A stretch of DNA of 64,000 nucleotides from Streptomyces sp. AP-93 (lineage in GTDB: Bacteria > Actinomycetota > Actinomycetes > Streptomycetales > Streptomycetaceae). Below are positions 25,484-33,959 of this stretch, piece after piece. Both the position numbers and the translations under genes were made by a program. Below the pieces are notes generated by a model that was not told the origin of the DNA, searched no databases, and was given only the letters and a program-made list of their open reading frames with translations. Position 1 is the stretch's first letter, and each line of letters begins with the position of its first letter. The stretch covers positions 81,346 to 145,345 of the forward strand of contig NZ_JALGBX010000004.1 in assembly GCF_022808175.1 (NCBI RefSeq), given 5' to 3'.

Positions 25484-27670
25484 TCAGCCGGCCGGATCCC
25501 TGGTCGGGCCCCCGTCCCGGACCGGCGCCTGCGCCTGCCCCGGAACCGACGCCGAGGCCGGGGCCGGGGCCGAGACCGGGACCGGGACCGGGGCCGGGGC
25601 CGATGCCCGGTCCGGGTCCGGGTCCGGTTCCACGTCGAAGGCACTGAGCGGCGGACGCGAGGCGTAGACCGCCACGATCCCGGCGGCGATCATCAGGGGA
25701 ATGTTGAAGGCGTAGACGAGCGCGGCCTGTTGGGGCCAGTCCTGCTTGGCCGCGAGCCGGTAGAAGTTGTCCTGCGGCCACCACGCGGCCAGCAGGTAGA
25801 CGATCGCCAGATGGGCCGCCGCGGTGATGCGGGGGCCGCGACGCCCGTGGCGGCGCATCCGGGACCGGCCGGCGAACAGGAACCAGACACCGGCCGCGAA
25901 CGCCCAGCACTCGAACAGGTAGAGGAGGAAGAAGAGCGTCGCGTACGGGTTCGGGACGCCGGAGAGGTCCGTGGAACCGGGCCAGAGGATCATGGTCAGG
26001 AGCATGGTGAAGCCCGCCACCAGGACCAGCCCGACCGCGATGAAGAAGATGACGCCGGCCCATCCGGCGATGTTGGACCCCGAGTCCCCTCGCGCGTACG
26101 CGCCCCCGTACTTGCTCCCGCCTCCGCTGCGATCCTCCCCGGCCGGTCCGGGCGGCATCGGGAGCGCGGCCCGCTGCTCGCGGCCGGCCCGGTCCCGGGG
26201 GATCCTGGGCAGCCGGAACACGGCACTCGGCATCATGGCCCCCGGCAGCCTGCCCGCCAGGTGGCGGCGGAGTTCCCCGCCGTCGGGGAGGTCGGATCCC
26301 GGGGGCCAGGTGTCGTCCTCCGCGGCCGGGGCGAGGAAGGCGACGAGCATCGGTCGCGCGTTCACGCCCGTACCGGCGCCCTTGACCTCGGCCAGGAGCG
26401 CGGCGCCCACCGCTTCGTGGCCGCGGATCGCGGACTCGACGGGATACGGGTCGAAGGCTTTGCCCTCCACGGTGAGCCGGTCGCGGAGCCGGCCACGGAA
26501 CTCCAGCAGGCCGTCGGGGCGCAGTACTCCGAGATCCCCGGTCGGGATCGGTTCGCCGCCGCCGGGCACGGTGAGGTGGATCTGCCCGTCGCGCACGTCC
26601 AGCTCGCAGCCGGGGAAGGCGGTTCCGATCAGCGAGAGCTCCTCGGGCCCGTCCAACGGTGCTGCGAGCTGCGGGAGTTCGAAGCGGGCGCCGACGCCCG
26701 CCGCTTCGGTGGGCCCGTAGACGTTGAGCAGTCGGGCGCCGGGCCGCAGTCGGGCGAGCAGTGCGGCCTGCTCGTCGAGGTAGAGGCGGTCGCCGGTGAC
26801 CGTGACCATGCGCAGGGACCGCAGCCCCTCGTCGGGGCGGCGCAGGGTCCGCGACAGGGACGCCTCCCGGTCGCGTACGAGGAGCTGGGCGGCGGTGTCC
26901 GGGTCGGTGTGCAGGACGGTGACCCGCTCGGCGTCGACGGCGCGGCGCAGCGACGCGGGTGTCCAGCGCGGGCCTTCGGGCAGGACGAGGGTGCCGCCCT
27001 CGCACAGGGCCCGCGTCCATCCGGCGGCGAAGCCGGTGAGGTCCGGGGCGGCGGTGATCAGGTGCCGGTCCTCGGGAACCGGCCCCACCACCCGGGCCCA
27101 TCCCTCGTGGGCGGCGAGCAGCCGCTCCTGGGAGAGGGGGACGGCCCGCCGGTCCGCGCCCCCGGTGAACAGCACGGCGGCCGCGTCCCCTCGGGGGGCC
27201 CGGTCCGGCGGGTCGGTGGACAGCCTGCCCGTGGCGGCCTCCTGCTGCGCGCCGAGGAGGATCACCCGCAGGTCGCCGCCGTCGTCGAGGCGGGCCTGGT
27301 CGGCGGCGTCGGCGAGCAGGACGCAGGGCCGGGCGGCGGCGAGCTGGCGCTGTCCGGTGCGCGGGTTCTCCACGTCGACGACGGTGTAGGCGGCGCCGGC
27401 CTTGAGGATGCCGAGGAGGAGGACGAGGAGCTCGGCCCGCGGGGTGGAGCCCACGGCGACGACGGCCCGTTCGGGCAGCAGTCCGGAGTCGAGGAGGTGG
27501 CGGGCCGACTGGTTGGCCCGTGCGTCGAGTTGTCCGTAGGTGAGGCTGCCGGTGCCCGCGGCGAGGGCATGGGCTCCCGGGGTGTCGCGCACCCAGCGTT
27601 CGAAGCGGGAGAGAACGGTGTCGTCGGCGCGCCGGCCGAAGTGCGTGAAGGACTCTGATCCCTGCGTCAT
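25484..27670 (-). CDS. Adenylation (AMP-binding) domain fused to four membrane helices
   Basis: This 728-residue protein has an NRPS-like adenylation domain (about 15-500) without a carrier domain, then four hydrophobic helices (about 536-562, 576-600, 617-631, 649-671) and a Pro/Ala/Val tail from a hexamer repeat (DNA 25555-25628). Motif A5 is NVYGPTEA (316-323) and A7 is PTGDLG (376-381). Motif A3 is degenerate (FTGGADRRAVPLS, 168-180). The A10 lysine of the usual GKxDR motif is replaced: the sequence reads AGREQR with Arg497. Adenylation may therefore be impaired, or the protein may act as a membrane-bound binding scaffold. The start is uncertain; an ATG at 27742 has a better AGGA site. 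It converges on the GNAT/ATP-grasp gene with eight bases between stops. Confidence 0.82.
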   Translation of the reverse strand: MTQGSESFTHFGRRADDTVLSRFERWVRDTPGAHALAAGTGSLTYGQLDARANQSARHLLDSGLLPERAVVAVGSTPRAELLVLLLGILKAGAAYTVVDVENPRTGQRQLAAARPCVLLADAADQARLDDGGDLRVILLGAQQEAATGRLSTDPPDRAPRGDAAAVLFTGGADRRAVPLSQERLLAAHEGWARVVGPVPEDRHLITAAPDLTGFAAGWTRALCEGGTLVLPEGPRWTPASLRRAVDAERVTVLHTDPDTAAQLLVRDREASLSRTLRRPDEGLRSLRMVTVTGDRLYLDEQAALLARLRPGARLLNVYGPTEAAGVGARFELPQLAAPLDGPEELSLIGTAFPGCELDVRDGQIHLTVPGGGEPIPTGDLGVLRPDGLLEFRGRLRDRLTVEGKAFDPYPVESAIRGHEAVGAALLAEVKGAGTGVNARPMLVAFLAPAAEDDTWPPGSDLPDGGELRRHLAGRLPGAMMPSAVFRLPRIPRDRAGREQRAALPMPPGPAGEDRSGGGSKYGGAYARGDSGSNIAGWAGVIFFIAVGLVLVAGFTMLLTMILWPGSTDLSGVPNPYATLFFLLYLFECWAFAAGVWFLFAGRSRMRRHGRRGPRITAAAHLAIVYLLAAWWPQDNFYRLAAKQDWPQQAALVYAFNIPLMIAAGIVAVYASRPPLSAFDVEPDPDPDRASAPAPVPVPVSAPAPASASVPGQAQAPVRDGGPTRDPAG

Positions 27671-27806
27671 GGGCCGATTCTGGCACCGGGCACCGACAGG
27701 CACGAGGGCTGCGAAAATCCCTCGTACGAGCGACGGTTGATCCATTATCGTCCTGCGCTGGCGCCGACTGGTGCCGCTGGACAGGTTTCGAATGGCAGGA
27801 GGCCGC

Positions 27807-28193
27807 ATGGCCAAGGAATTCCAGGTGACGTACGACTGCGCCGATCCGGGCGCGCAGGCGGTGTTCTGGGCGCAGGCGCTGGGCTATCGCGTCCAACTTC
27901 CGCCGGAGGGCTCCGCCGACTGGGCGGCCATCTCGGATCCGGACGGCAAGGGCCCGCGGCTCTACTTCCAGAGGGTCCCGGAGGCCAAGGCGGAGGCGAA
28001 GAACCGTCTGCACCTGGACGTGCGCTCGGCACCCGGACTGAAGGGGGACGAGAGGATGGCCGCGCTGGAGGTGGAGGCCGCCAGGCTGGAGGAGCTGGGC
28101 GCGAAGCGGCTGTACCGCCTGGAGTCCGATGAGGAGAACGAAGGGATCATCGTGATGGCCGATCCCGAGGAAAACATCTTCTGCCTCGACTGA
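27807..28193 (+). CDS. VOC-superfamily (glyoxalase-like) protein
   Basis: This 128-residue protein has the glyoxalase/bleomycin-resistance fold seen in CADPGAQAVFWAQALGY at the N-terminus and a C-terminal IIVMADPEENIFCLD strand, matching the Glyoxalase_6 group. Members bind metals or small ligands; the activity here is unknown. The ATG at 27807 has AGGAGG five bases upstream, which decides it over an ATG at 27771. It diverges from the adenylation-membrane gene. A set of 12-bp direct repeats follows its stop. Confidence 0.85.
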   Translation: MAKEFQVTYDCADPGAQAVFWAQALGYRVQLPPEGSADWAAISDPDGKGPRLYFQRVPEAKAEAKNRLHLDVRSAPGLKGDERMAALEVEAARLEELGAKRLYRLESDEENEGIIVMADPEENIFCLD

Positions 28194-28197
28194 CCTC

Positions 28198-28245
28198 TCG
28201 ACTTGCCTGTCGACTTGCCTGTCGATCGACGTGTCGATCGACGTG
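28198..28245. repeat. Two pairs of 12-bp direct repeats
   Basis: TCGACTTGCCTG occurs twice (28198-28221) and then TCGATCGACGTG twice (28222-28245), all sharing a TCGA start. They lie five bases after the VOC gene stop and about 40 bp before the SoxR-type promoter. Confidence 0.88.
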
Positions 28246-28284
28246 TCGAACAGGGTTCCTGGTCACCCCGGGGCCATCCACCCC

Positions 28285-28315
28285 TTGACCTCAAGTTTGG
28301 TTGAGGTCCTACGGT
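28285..28315 (+). promoter_or_regulatory. SoxR-type promoter with 18-bp box and 19-bp spacer
   Basis: TTGACC (-35, 28285-28290) and TACGGT (-10, 28310-28315) are separated by 19 bp, the over-long spacing used by MerR-family activators. The spacer holds CCTCAAGTTTGGTTGAGG (28289-28306), an inverted repeat matching the E. coli SoxR box CCTCAAG-N4-CTTGAGG. Transcription should begin at or next to the ATG at 28323, so the mRNA is probably leaderless. SoxR in Streptomyces responds to redox-active metabolites; no soxR gene lies in the window. Confidence 0.8.
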
Positions 28316-28322
28316 TCGGCTC

Positions 28323-30251
28323 ATGGATATGGAAGTCACCGCCTGGACCTCGCTCCACAGCGCGATCAACGCCCAGCAGGACCGGCGCCCGCTCTCGCGG
28401 GCCGGCCTGCGCCGGATCGCCGCCTTCGCCCGCCCGCACCGGCGCGGGCTGACCTTCTTCCTGCTGCTCAGCGTGGTGACCGCGCTGCTCGCGGTGGCCA
28501 CCCCGGTGCTCGCCAGCCGCGTGGTCACCACGATCGTCGAGGGCCGCGAGGGCGGTACGGTCACCCGCCTCGCCCTGCTGATCGCGCTGATCGCGGTCGC
28601 GGAGGCGGGGCTGGGGCTGGTCCTGCGCCGGTTGTCGTCCACCCTCGGCGAGGGGCTGATCCTGGATCTGCGGACGGCGGTCTTCGACCACGTGCAGCGG
28701 ATGCCGGTGGCGTTCTTCACCCGGACCCGGACCGGGGCGCTGGTCAGCCGCCTCAACAACGACGTGATCGGCGCGCAGCGGGCCTTCAGCAACACGCTGT
28801 CGGGGGTGGTGTCCAATACCGTGACGCTGCTGCTGACCCTCACCGTGATGCTGGGCATCTCCTGGCAGATCACCCTGCTGGCCCTCGTCCTCCTGCCGGT
28901 GTTCGTGCTGCCGGCCCGCCGGATGGGGGTGCGGATGGCTGCGTTGCAACGGGAGGCTTCCGCGCTCAACGCCTCGATGGGCACGCAGATGACCGAGCGG
29001 TTCTCCGCGCCGGGCGCCACGCTCGTCAAACTGTTCGGGCGGCCCGACGAGGAGTCGGCGGAGTTCGCGGCGCGCGCCGCGCGGGTGCGTGACATCGGGA
29101 TCCGGACGGCGATGGCCCAGTCGGCCTTCATCACCGCCCTCACCCTGGTCTCCGCGCTGGCCCTGGCGCTCGTGTACGGGCTCGGTGGCCACTACGCGCT
29201 CGCCGGCACCCTGGACGCGGGCTCGGTGGTCGCCCTGGCCCTCCTCCTGACCCGGCTGTACGCGCCGCTGACCGCGCTGGCCGGGGCCCGGGTGGAGGTC
29301 ATGAGCGCGATGGTCAGCTTCGAGCGGGTCTTCGAGATCCTCGACCTGAAGCCGCTGATCTCCCAGAAGCCGGATGCCCGCCGGGTGCCGGAGGGGCCGG
29401 TCGCCGTGGAGTTCGACAAGGTCTCCTTCGGCTACCCCTCCCCCGACAAGGTCTCCCTCGCCTCCCTGGAGGAGGTCGCGACCCTCGACGCGAGGGGCGG
29501 CACCGAGGTGCTGCACGAGGTGTCCTTCCGCGCCGAGCCCGGGCAGATGATCGCCCTGGTCGGCTCCTCCGGCGCCGGGAAGTCGACCATCGCGCAGTTG
29601 CTGCCCCGGCTGTACGACACCGACGCCGGTGCGGTCCGCCTCGGCGGGGTCGACGTACGGGACCTCACCGCGGACTCGATCCGCGAGACGCTGGGCATGG
29701 TCACGCAGGACGGCCACCTCTTCCACGAGTCGGTACGGGCCAACCTGCTGCTGGCCCGCCCGGAGGCCGGAGAGGACGAGATCTGGGAGGCCCTGCGCCG
29801 CTCCCGGCTCGACGGGCTCGTGGCCTCGCTCCCGGACGGGCTGGACACGGTCGTCGGCGAGCGCGGCTACCGGCTCTCGGGAGGGGAGCGCCAGCGGCTG
29901 ACCATCGCCCGGCTGCTGCTGGCCGGCCAGCGGGTGGTGATCCTGGACGAGGCCACCGCCCATCTGGACTCCACTTCGGAGGCGGCCGTCCAGGAGGCCC
30001 TGGCCGAGGCCCTGGCGGGCCGGACCGCCGTGGTGATCGCGCACCGGCTGTCGACGGTGCAGGCGGCCGATCTGATCCTGGTGGTGGAGGACGGCCGGAT
30101 CGTGGAACGCGGCACCCACGCCGAGCTGCTGGCGGTGGGCGGACGGTACGAGGAGCTGTACCGCACCCAGTTCGCGGCGGCCGGCCCGGACGGGGACACG
30201 CCGGCGGAGCAGGCCGTTCCGGGCGGCGCGGCGGCGGTCTCCGGCGGATGA
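28323..30251 (+). CDS. ABC exporter (fused membrane and ATPase domains), SoxR-controlled
   Basis: This 642-residue half-transporter has six membrane helices (about 40-320) and a C-terminal nucleotide-binding domain. The ATPase shows Walker A GSSGAGKST, Q-loop (VTQDGHLF), signature LSGGE, Walker B VVILDEATA and H-loop IAHRLST. It should work as a homodimer exporting a small molecule or lipid. A 20-residue insert (SPSPDKVSLASLEEVATLD-like region) lies at the start of the ATPase domain. The promoter has a clear SoxR box, and an ABC transporter is a known member of the S. coelicolor SoxR regulon, so export of redox-active compounds is the best guess. No ribosome site is present, in line with a leaderless mRNA. 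A VOC gene follows at 65 bp. Confidence 0.93.
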   Translation: MDMEVTAWTSLHSAINAQQDRRPLSRAGLRRIAAFARPHRRGLTFFLLLSVVTALLAVATPVLASRVVTTIVEGREGGTVTRLALLIALIAVAEAGLGLVLRRLSSTLGEGLILDLRTAVFDHVQRMPVAFFTRTRTGALVSRLNNDVIGAQRAFSNTLSGVVSNTVTLLLTLTVMLGISWQITLLALVLLPVFVLPARRMGVRMAALQREASALNASMGTQMTERFSAPGATLVKLFGRPDEESAEFAARAARVRDIGIRTAMAQSAFITALTLVSALALALVYGLGGHYALAGTLDAGSVVALALLLTRLYAPLTALAGARVEVMSAMVSFERVFEILDLKPLISQKPDARRVPEGPVAVEFDKVSFGYPSPDKVSLASLEEVATLDARGGTEVLHEVSFRAEPGQMIALVGSSGAGKSTIAQLLPRLYDTDAGAVRLGGVDVRDLTADSIRETLGMVTQDGHLFHESVRANLLLARPEAGEDEIWEALRRSRLDGLVASLPDGLDTVVGERGYRLSGGERQRLTIARLLLAGQRVVILDEATAHLDSTSEAAVQEALAEALAGRTAVVIAHRLSTVQAADLILVVEDGRIVERGTHAELLAVGGRYEELYRTQFAAAGPDGDTPAEQAVPGGAAAVSGG

Positions 30252-30316
30252 TGGCCAACGGGGCGGCCGGCAGCGGCCCCCCGCAACCGCTGGGACACCG
30301 GAGTCAGGAGCAGCCG

Positions 30317-30697
30317 ATGGACATCAAACTGGAACTGGTCGCCGTACCGGTCACCGACATCGACCGGGCCAAGGCCTTCTACGAACGGATCGGCTTCCAC
30401 GCCGACCACGACATCACGGTCAGCGAGGAGATCCGCTTCGTCCAGCTGACCCCGCCGGGCTCGGCCTGTTCGATCGCCCTCGGCAAGGGCCTGACCCGGA
30501 TGACACCGGGTTCGCTGGACAACATGCAGGTCGTGGTCGCGGACATCGAGGAGGCCTTCGCGGATCTCAAGGGCCGGGGCATCGAGGTGACCGAGATCGA
30601 GGACATGCCCTGGGGCTCCTTCGTCTACTTCTCCGACCCCGACGGCAACGGCTGGGCCGTCCAGCAGACCACCCCGCGCACGGGCTCGACGGGCTGA
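30317..30697 (+). CDS. VOC-superfamily (glyoxalase-like) protein
   Basis: This 126-residue protein has a complete VOC fold: VAVPVTDIDRAKAFYERIGF at the N-terminus and FSDPDGNGWAVQQ at the C-terminus. The D/E residues usual for metal binding are partly present. The family includes glyoxalases, dioxygenases and drug-binding resistance proteins. AGGAG lies seven bases before the ATG. It follows the SoxR-box ABC exporter by 65 bp in the same direction and may be cotranscribed, giving an export plus binding/detoxification pair. Confidence 0.87.
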   Translation: MDIKLELVAVPVTDIDRAKAFYERIGFHADHDITVSEEIRFVQLTPPGSACSIALGKGLTRMTPGSLDNMQVVVADIEEAFADLKGRGIEVTEIEDMPWGSFVYFSDPDGNGWAVQQTTPRTGSTG

Positions 30698-30719
30698 GGG
30701 CCGCCCCGGCGACCGGGGC

Positions 30720-32870
30720 TCAACCCTCGTACGGGTGGGGCCGGGTGCGCAGGGCGTGGCCGTGCCGTACGCCCTCCCGGAAGGCCGCCTCGTACGCCTG
30801 GTCGCCGAGCGCCCCGCGCGCCGTACGCTCGAACTCCTCTCGTACCGAGGCCAGTTCGGGCGTACCGCGCTGCGGGTGGCCGACGGCCTGCCAGTAGGCG
30901 TGGCCCGTGCCGTACGCGCGGGCCGCGCCGGCCCCGTCCCCGGTCGCCGCGCGGGCCGCCGCGAGCAGGTCGAGACCGAGGGCCGTGCCGAAGCTGTCGC
31001 CCAGCTCCCGCTTGCTCTCCAGCATGGCGCGGGCGTGTACGGCGGACTCGGCGGGGCGCCCCTCGAAGAGGCAGATCAGGGCCAGTTGGTAGTCGGCGTA
31101 GGCCCGGGTCCAGTGTTCGCCCCGCTCGGTGCAGCCGGCGCGCAGCAGCTCCGCCTCCTCCCGGGCGTCGGTGAACAGGCCCGTGCCGGTGAGCGCGAAG
31201 ACCCGTACGAGGTGGCAGCGGAGCCGGGGCCCCGAGTCGAAGGGCGTGCCGGGGAAGGCCTCCAGGGCGTTGTCGGAGACGATCCGCGCGGCCAGCGGCC
31301 GCCCGGCCAGCAGGTGGCTGAGGCCCAGCAGGTACGCGGCGTCCAGCGCCGGCCCGGGGTCCCCGTCGAGCCCCGCGGCCAGGGCCTCGCAGCCGACGGC
31401 GATCCGGTGGGCCTGCCCCTGCTCTCCCTGGAGGAGCAGGGTCACCCCGAGGGCCCACAGGGCGCGCACCCGGATCCGCGCGGGCACCTCCTCGGGCCGC
31501 GCGGCGGCCAGCGCCCGCTCCAGGTAGCCGCGGGCGGCGTGCAGGTGGCCGCAGCAGGCCCAGTAGAAGCCGGCGCGCGCGGCCAGATCCAGGGCCCGCT
31601 CCGGGGCGGTGGCCAGGTGGTGGTCGAGGGCCGCGCAGAGGTCTCCGTGCACCGCCTCGACCTTCCGGTACCCGGTCCGCTGGGCGGGCCCGAGCCAGTC
31701 CCGCTCGGCGGTGCGCACGAGCTCGGTGAAGTACGCGGCGTGCGCCTCGCGCAGCGCCTCGCGCTCCCCTGCCTCGTCGCGCCACATGGCCCCGTACTCC
31801 CGGATCGTGTCCAGCATCCGGTACGAGCCGTCCGCGCCCCGGCGTACGACGGACTTGGCGACCAGCGCGTCGAGCAGCGGCAGGACGTCCGCCTCGGCGA
31901 GGGGGCCGGCGGAGCAGACGGCGCGTGCGGCCGCCAGGTCGAAGGAGCCGCCGAAGACGGACAGCCGCAGCCACAACAGCCGTTCGCGTGGTGCGCACCA
32001 CTCGTGGCTCCAGCCGATGGCGGTGCGCAGCGCGCGGTGGCGCGGCGGCTGGACGGGGGCGGCTGCGGGTGCGGCTGCGAGTGCGGGTGCGGGTGCGGGT
32101 GCGGACAGCGGGCCGATCCTGCGGGCGAGCCGCTCGGCCAGCCCCTCGATGGTGTGGTCGGTCAACTGGGCGGCGGCCAACTCGAGCGCGAGGGGGACCC
32201 CTTCGAGGCGGGCGCACACGGAACGGGCGGCCGCGAGCCGCGCCTCGGTCCAGGGCGGCGCCTGCCCGGGGGCGGCAGCGGCGGCCCGCCGGGTGAACAG
32301 GGCGAGGGCCTCTTCGGCTCCGAACGGGTCGACGGCGTGCGGCAACGGGCCGATGTCCAGGACGCGTTCGTCCGACAGTCCGAGCGGCTGCCTGCTCGTG
32401 AGCAGCAGGACGAGGTGCGGGGCGGCGTCGAGCAGCTCCCGTACGAGGCTCCGTACCGGCGTCACCAGGTGCTCGCAGCAGTCCAGCACGAGGAGCAGCC
32501 GGCGCCCGCCGATCCATTGGCGCACCGCTGCGACCGGGGTACGGGCGGTGTGGTCGGCGAGGTCCAGGGCGTCGGCCACGGTGGCCACGAGCAGTCGTTC
32601 GTCGGGCAGCGGGGAGAGGTCGGCCCAGTGGACCCCGTCGGGGAAGGGGCCCGCAGGATGGCCTGCCCCGGGGCGACCGGCCCCGGGCGAACCGGCCCCC
32701 GCCAGGGCCCCCGCCCGGCGGGCCAGGCAGGTCTTGCCGACGCCGCCCGGCCCGGTCAGGGTGATCAGCCGGTCCTCACGCAAAGTCTGTTCGAGCAGGG
32801 CCAGTTCACGGGTCCGCCCCACGAAGGAGGACCAGTCCCCGGCCCCGTACCCGTCGCCATGTCCCAGCAC
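30720..32870 (-). CDS. STAND-type ATPase (NB-ARC/AfsR-like) with TPR-like C-terminus
   Basis: This signal-transduction ATPase of about 716 residues has Walker A GPGGVGKT (40-47), Walker [11 protein letters not shown], a sensor TSRQPLGL and a winged-helix region ([23 protein letters not shown]). A helical TPR-like region fills the C-terminal half. It lacks the SARP or LuxR DNA-binding domains of many relatives. A Pro/Ala insert ([17 protein letters not shown]) is encoded by a hexamer repeat at 32050-32106. The start is uncertain: a GTG at 32870 is proposed, but the frame stays open upstream with no stop into the collagen-like coding region, so a fused protein or readthrough is possible. Confidence 0.75.
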   Translation of the reverse strand: MLGHGDGYGAGDWSSFVGRTRELALLEQTLREDRLITLTGPGGVGKTCLARRAGALAGAGSPGAGRPGAGHPAGPFPDGVHWADLSPLPDERLLVATVADALDLADHTARTPVAAVRQWIGGRRLLLVLDCCEHLVTPVRSLVRELLDAAPHLVLLLTSRQPLGLSDERVLDIGPLPHAVDPFGAEEALALFTRRAAAAAPGQAPPWTEARLAAARSVCARLEGVPLALELAAAQLTDHTIEGLAERLARRIGPLSAPAPAPALAAAPAAAPVQPPRHRALRTAIGWSHEWCAPRERLLWLRLSVFGGSFDLAAARAVCSAGPLAEADVLPLLDALVAKSVVRRGADGSYRMLDTIREYGAMWRDEAGEREALREAHAAYFTELVRTAERDWLGPAQRTGYRKVEAVHGDLCAALDHHLATAPERALDLAARAGFYWACCGHLHAARGYLERALAAARPEEVPARIRVRALWALGVTLLLQGEQGQAHRIAVGCEALAAGLDGDPGPALDAAYLLGLSHLLAGRPLAARIVSDNALEAFPGTPFDSGPRLRCHLVRVFALTGTGLFTDAREEAELLRAGCTERGEHWTRAYADYQLALICLFEGRPAESAVHARAMLESKRELGDSFGTALGLDLLAAARAATGDGAGAARAYGTGHAYWQAVGHPQRGTPELASVREEFERTARGALGDQAYEAAFREGVRHGHALRTRPHPYEG

Positions 32871-33901
32871 CCGCCCAGTGTGGCGTACGGGGCGGGTGCC
32901 GGAGGCGCGGTCACTCGCGGACGGGGTCCCGGTCAGGGCGCCTGCGGCGGGGGGCGTCGCGGCTCCGGGCTGCGGATGCACGGGCGCCCAGGGTGCGTCG
33001 CAGGTGACGGCGCGCCCGCTGGTCCCGCAGGGGGTGCGGTAGAGCGTGCCCGTCTTGGTGATGGCCTTGATCTTCACGTCGTTGCCCTGGATGGCCGGGG
33101 CGACCGTGCAGACGTCGGCGGGGTAGCCGGTGACCGGTGCAACGGTGAGGCCGCCGGTCCAGTCGAAGTCGCCCCACTGGCCCGCCATATCGCGGGTGCG
33201 GCGGCCGAGGTAGGTCCTGCCGTCCTTGAGGACGGGCGCGAACTCCTCGGAGTTGTTGGGCATCTGGTTGTCCACCGAGGCACAGGGGCCGATCGGGCCG
33301 GGCACCCCGCGAGGCCCCGCCGGGCCCAGCGGACCGAGCGCCCCGGTGACGCGGGCCGGACCCGGGGCGCCCTGCCGTCCGGGCGGCCCCGCGATGCCCT
33401 GCGGACCCGCGGTGCCGGGAAGACCGGGCACCCCCTGCGCGCCCGCCGGCCCGGCCGGTCCCGCAGGGCCGTCCGGGCGGCCCGCGAAGCCCTGCGGACC
33501 CGCGGCGCCGGGAAGACCGGGCAGCCCCTGCGCGCCCGCCGGACCCGCAGACCCCTGCTGCCCCTGCGGCCCGGCCGCCCCGACGTCTCCGGTCCGCCGA
33601 GGTCCCCCTTGGGCCCCGGGTCCCCCTTGCGCCCGACGGCCCCCCGGTCTCCCTTGGGCCCGGCGATCCCCTGCTCGCCCTTGACCCCAGGCGGCCCGGC
33701 ATCACCGTTGACCCCGGCGCTCCCCCTCTCGCCCTTGACCCCAGGCGGCCCGGCATCACCCTTGACCCCGGGAGCCCCGGCATGGAACTGCTGGTCCTGT
33801 CCGCGGCCCCCGGCAGCCCCGCCGAGGACGGGCTCCGGCTGCTCGCGGGACTGGGCGCGGACAGCGCCGACGCGCGTCCCCCGGTGAACGTCCGGGTGCA
33901 C
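32871..33901 (-). pseudogene. Collagen-like repeat protein, broken by a one-base deletion
   Basis: Gly-X-Y triplets run from about 33780 to 33596 in one frame ([33 protein letters not shown]). They continue from about 33590 to 33285 in another frame ([19 protein letters not shown]). Adding a single base between 33590 and 33591 restores the uninterrupted order [16 protein letters not shown] small globular region with cysteines follows ([24 protein letters not shown]). No stop separates this frame from the ATPase gene. No signal peptide or good start is visible upstream; 33901 (GTG) is only the first possible start. Bacterial collagen-like proteins are usually surface stalks. The break may be genuine or a sequencing error in GC-rich repeats. 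Confidence 0.7.
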
Positions 33902-33959
33902 GACTGACCGGGTGGCGGCCCGTCCCTCCGTGCGCCGGCCGGCCCGCCCGTCCGCCCGC

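Noticed and set aside
22776..28013. Uninterrupted minus-strand reading frame of 1745 codons
   Set aside because: It is the DUF350 frame extended through antisense of the GNAT/ATP-grasp and adenylation genes. Stop codons are rare in this GC-rich DNA, and the translation is Pro/Arg/Gly-rich without domains.
30735..33887. Plus-strand frame of 1050 codons
   Set aside because: It is antisense to the STAND ATPase and collagen-like genes. It has no recognisable domain, and its apparent GP repeats are the complement of the collagen codons.
33782..33907. 41-codon plus-strand ORF (MELLVLSAAPGSP start) with GGGAG before its ATG
   Set aside because: Codon bias is good, but it lies antisense to the collagen-like gene start in the paired codon phase, which mirrors GC bias. 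No homology is recognised. Kept only as a note.
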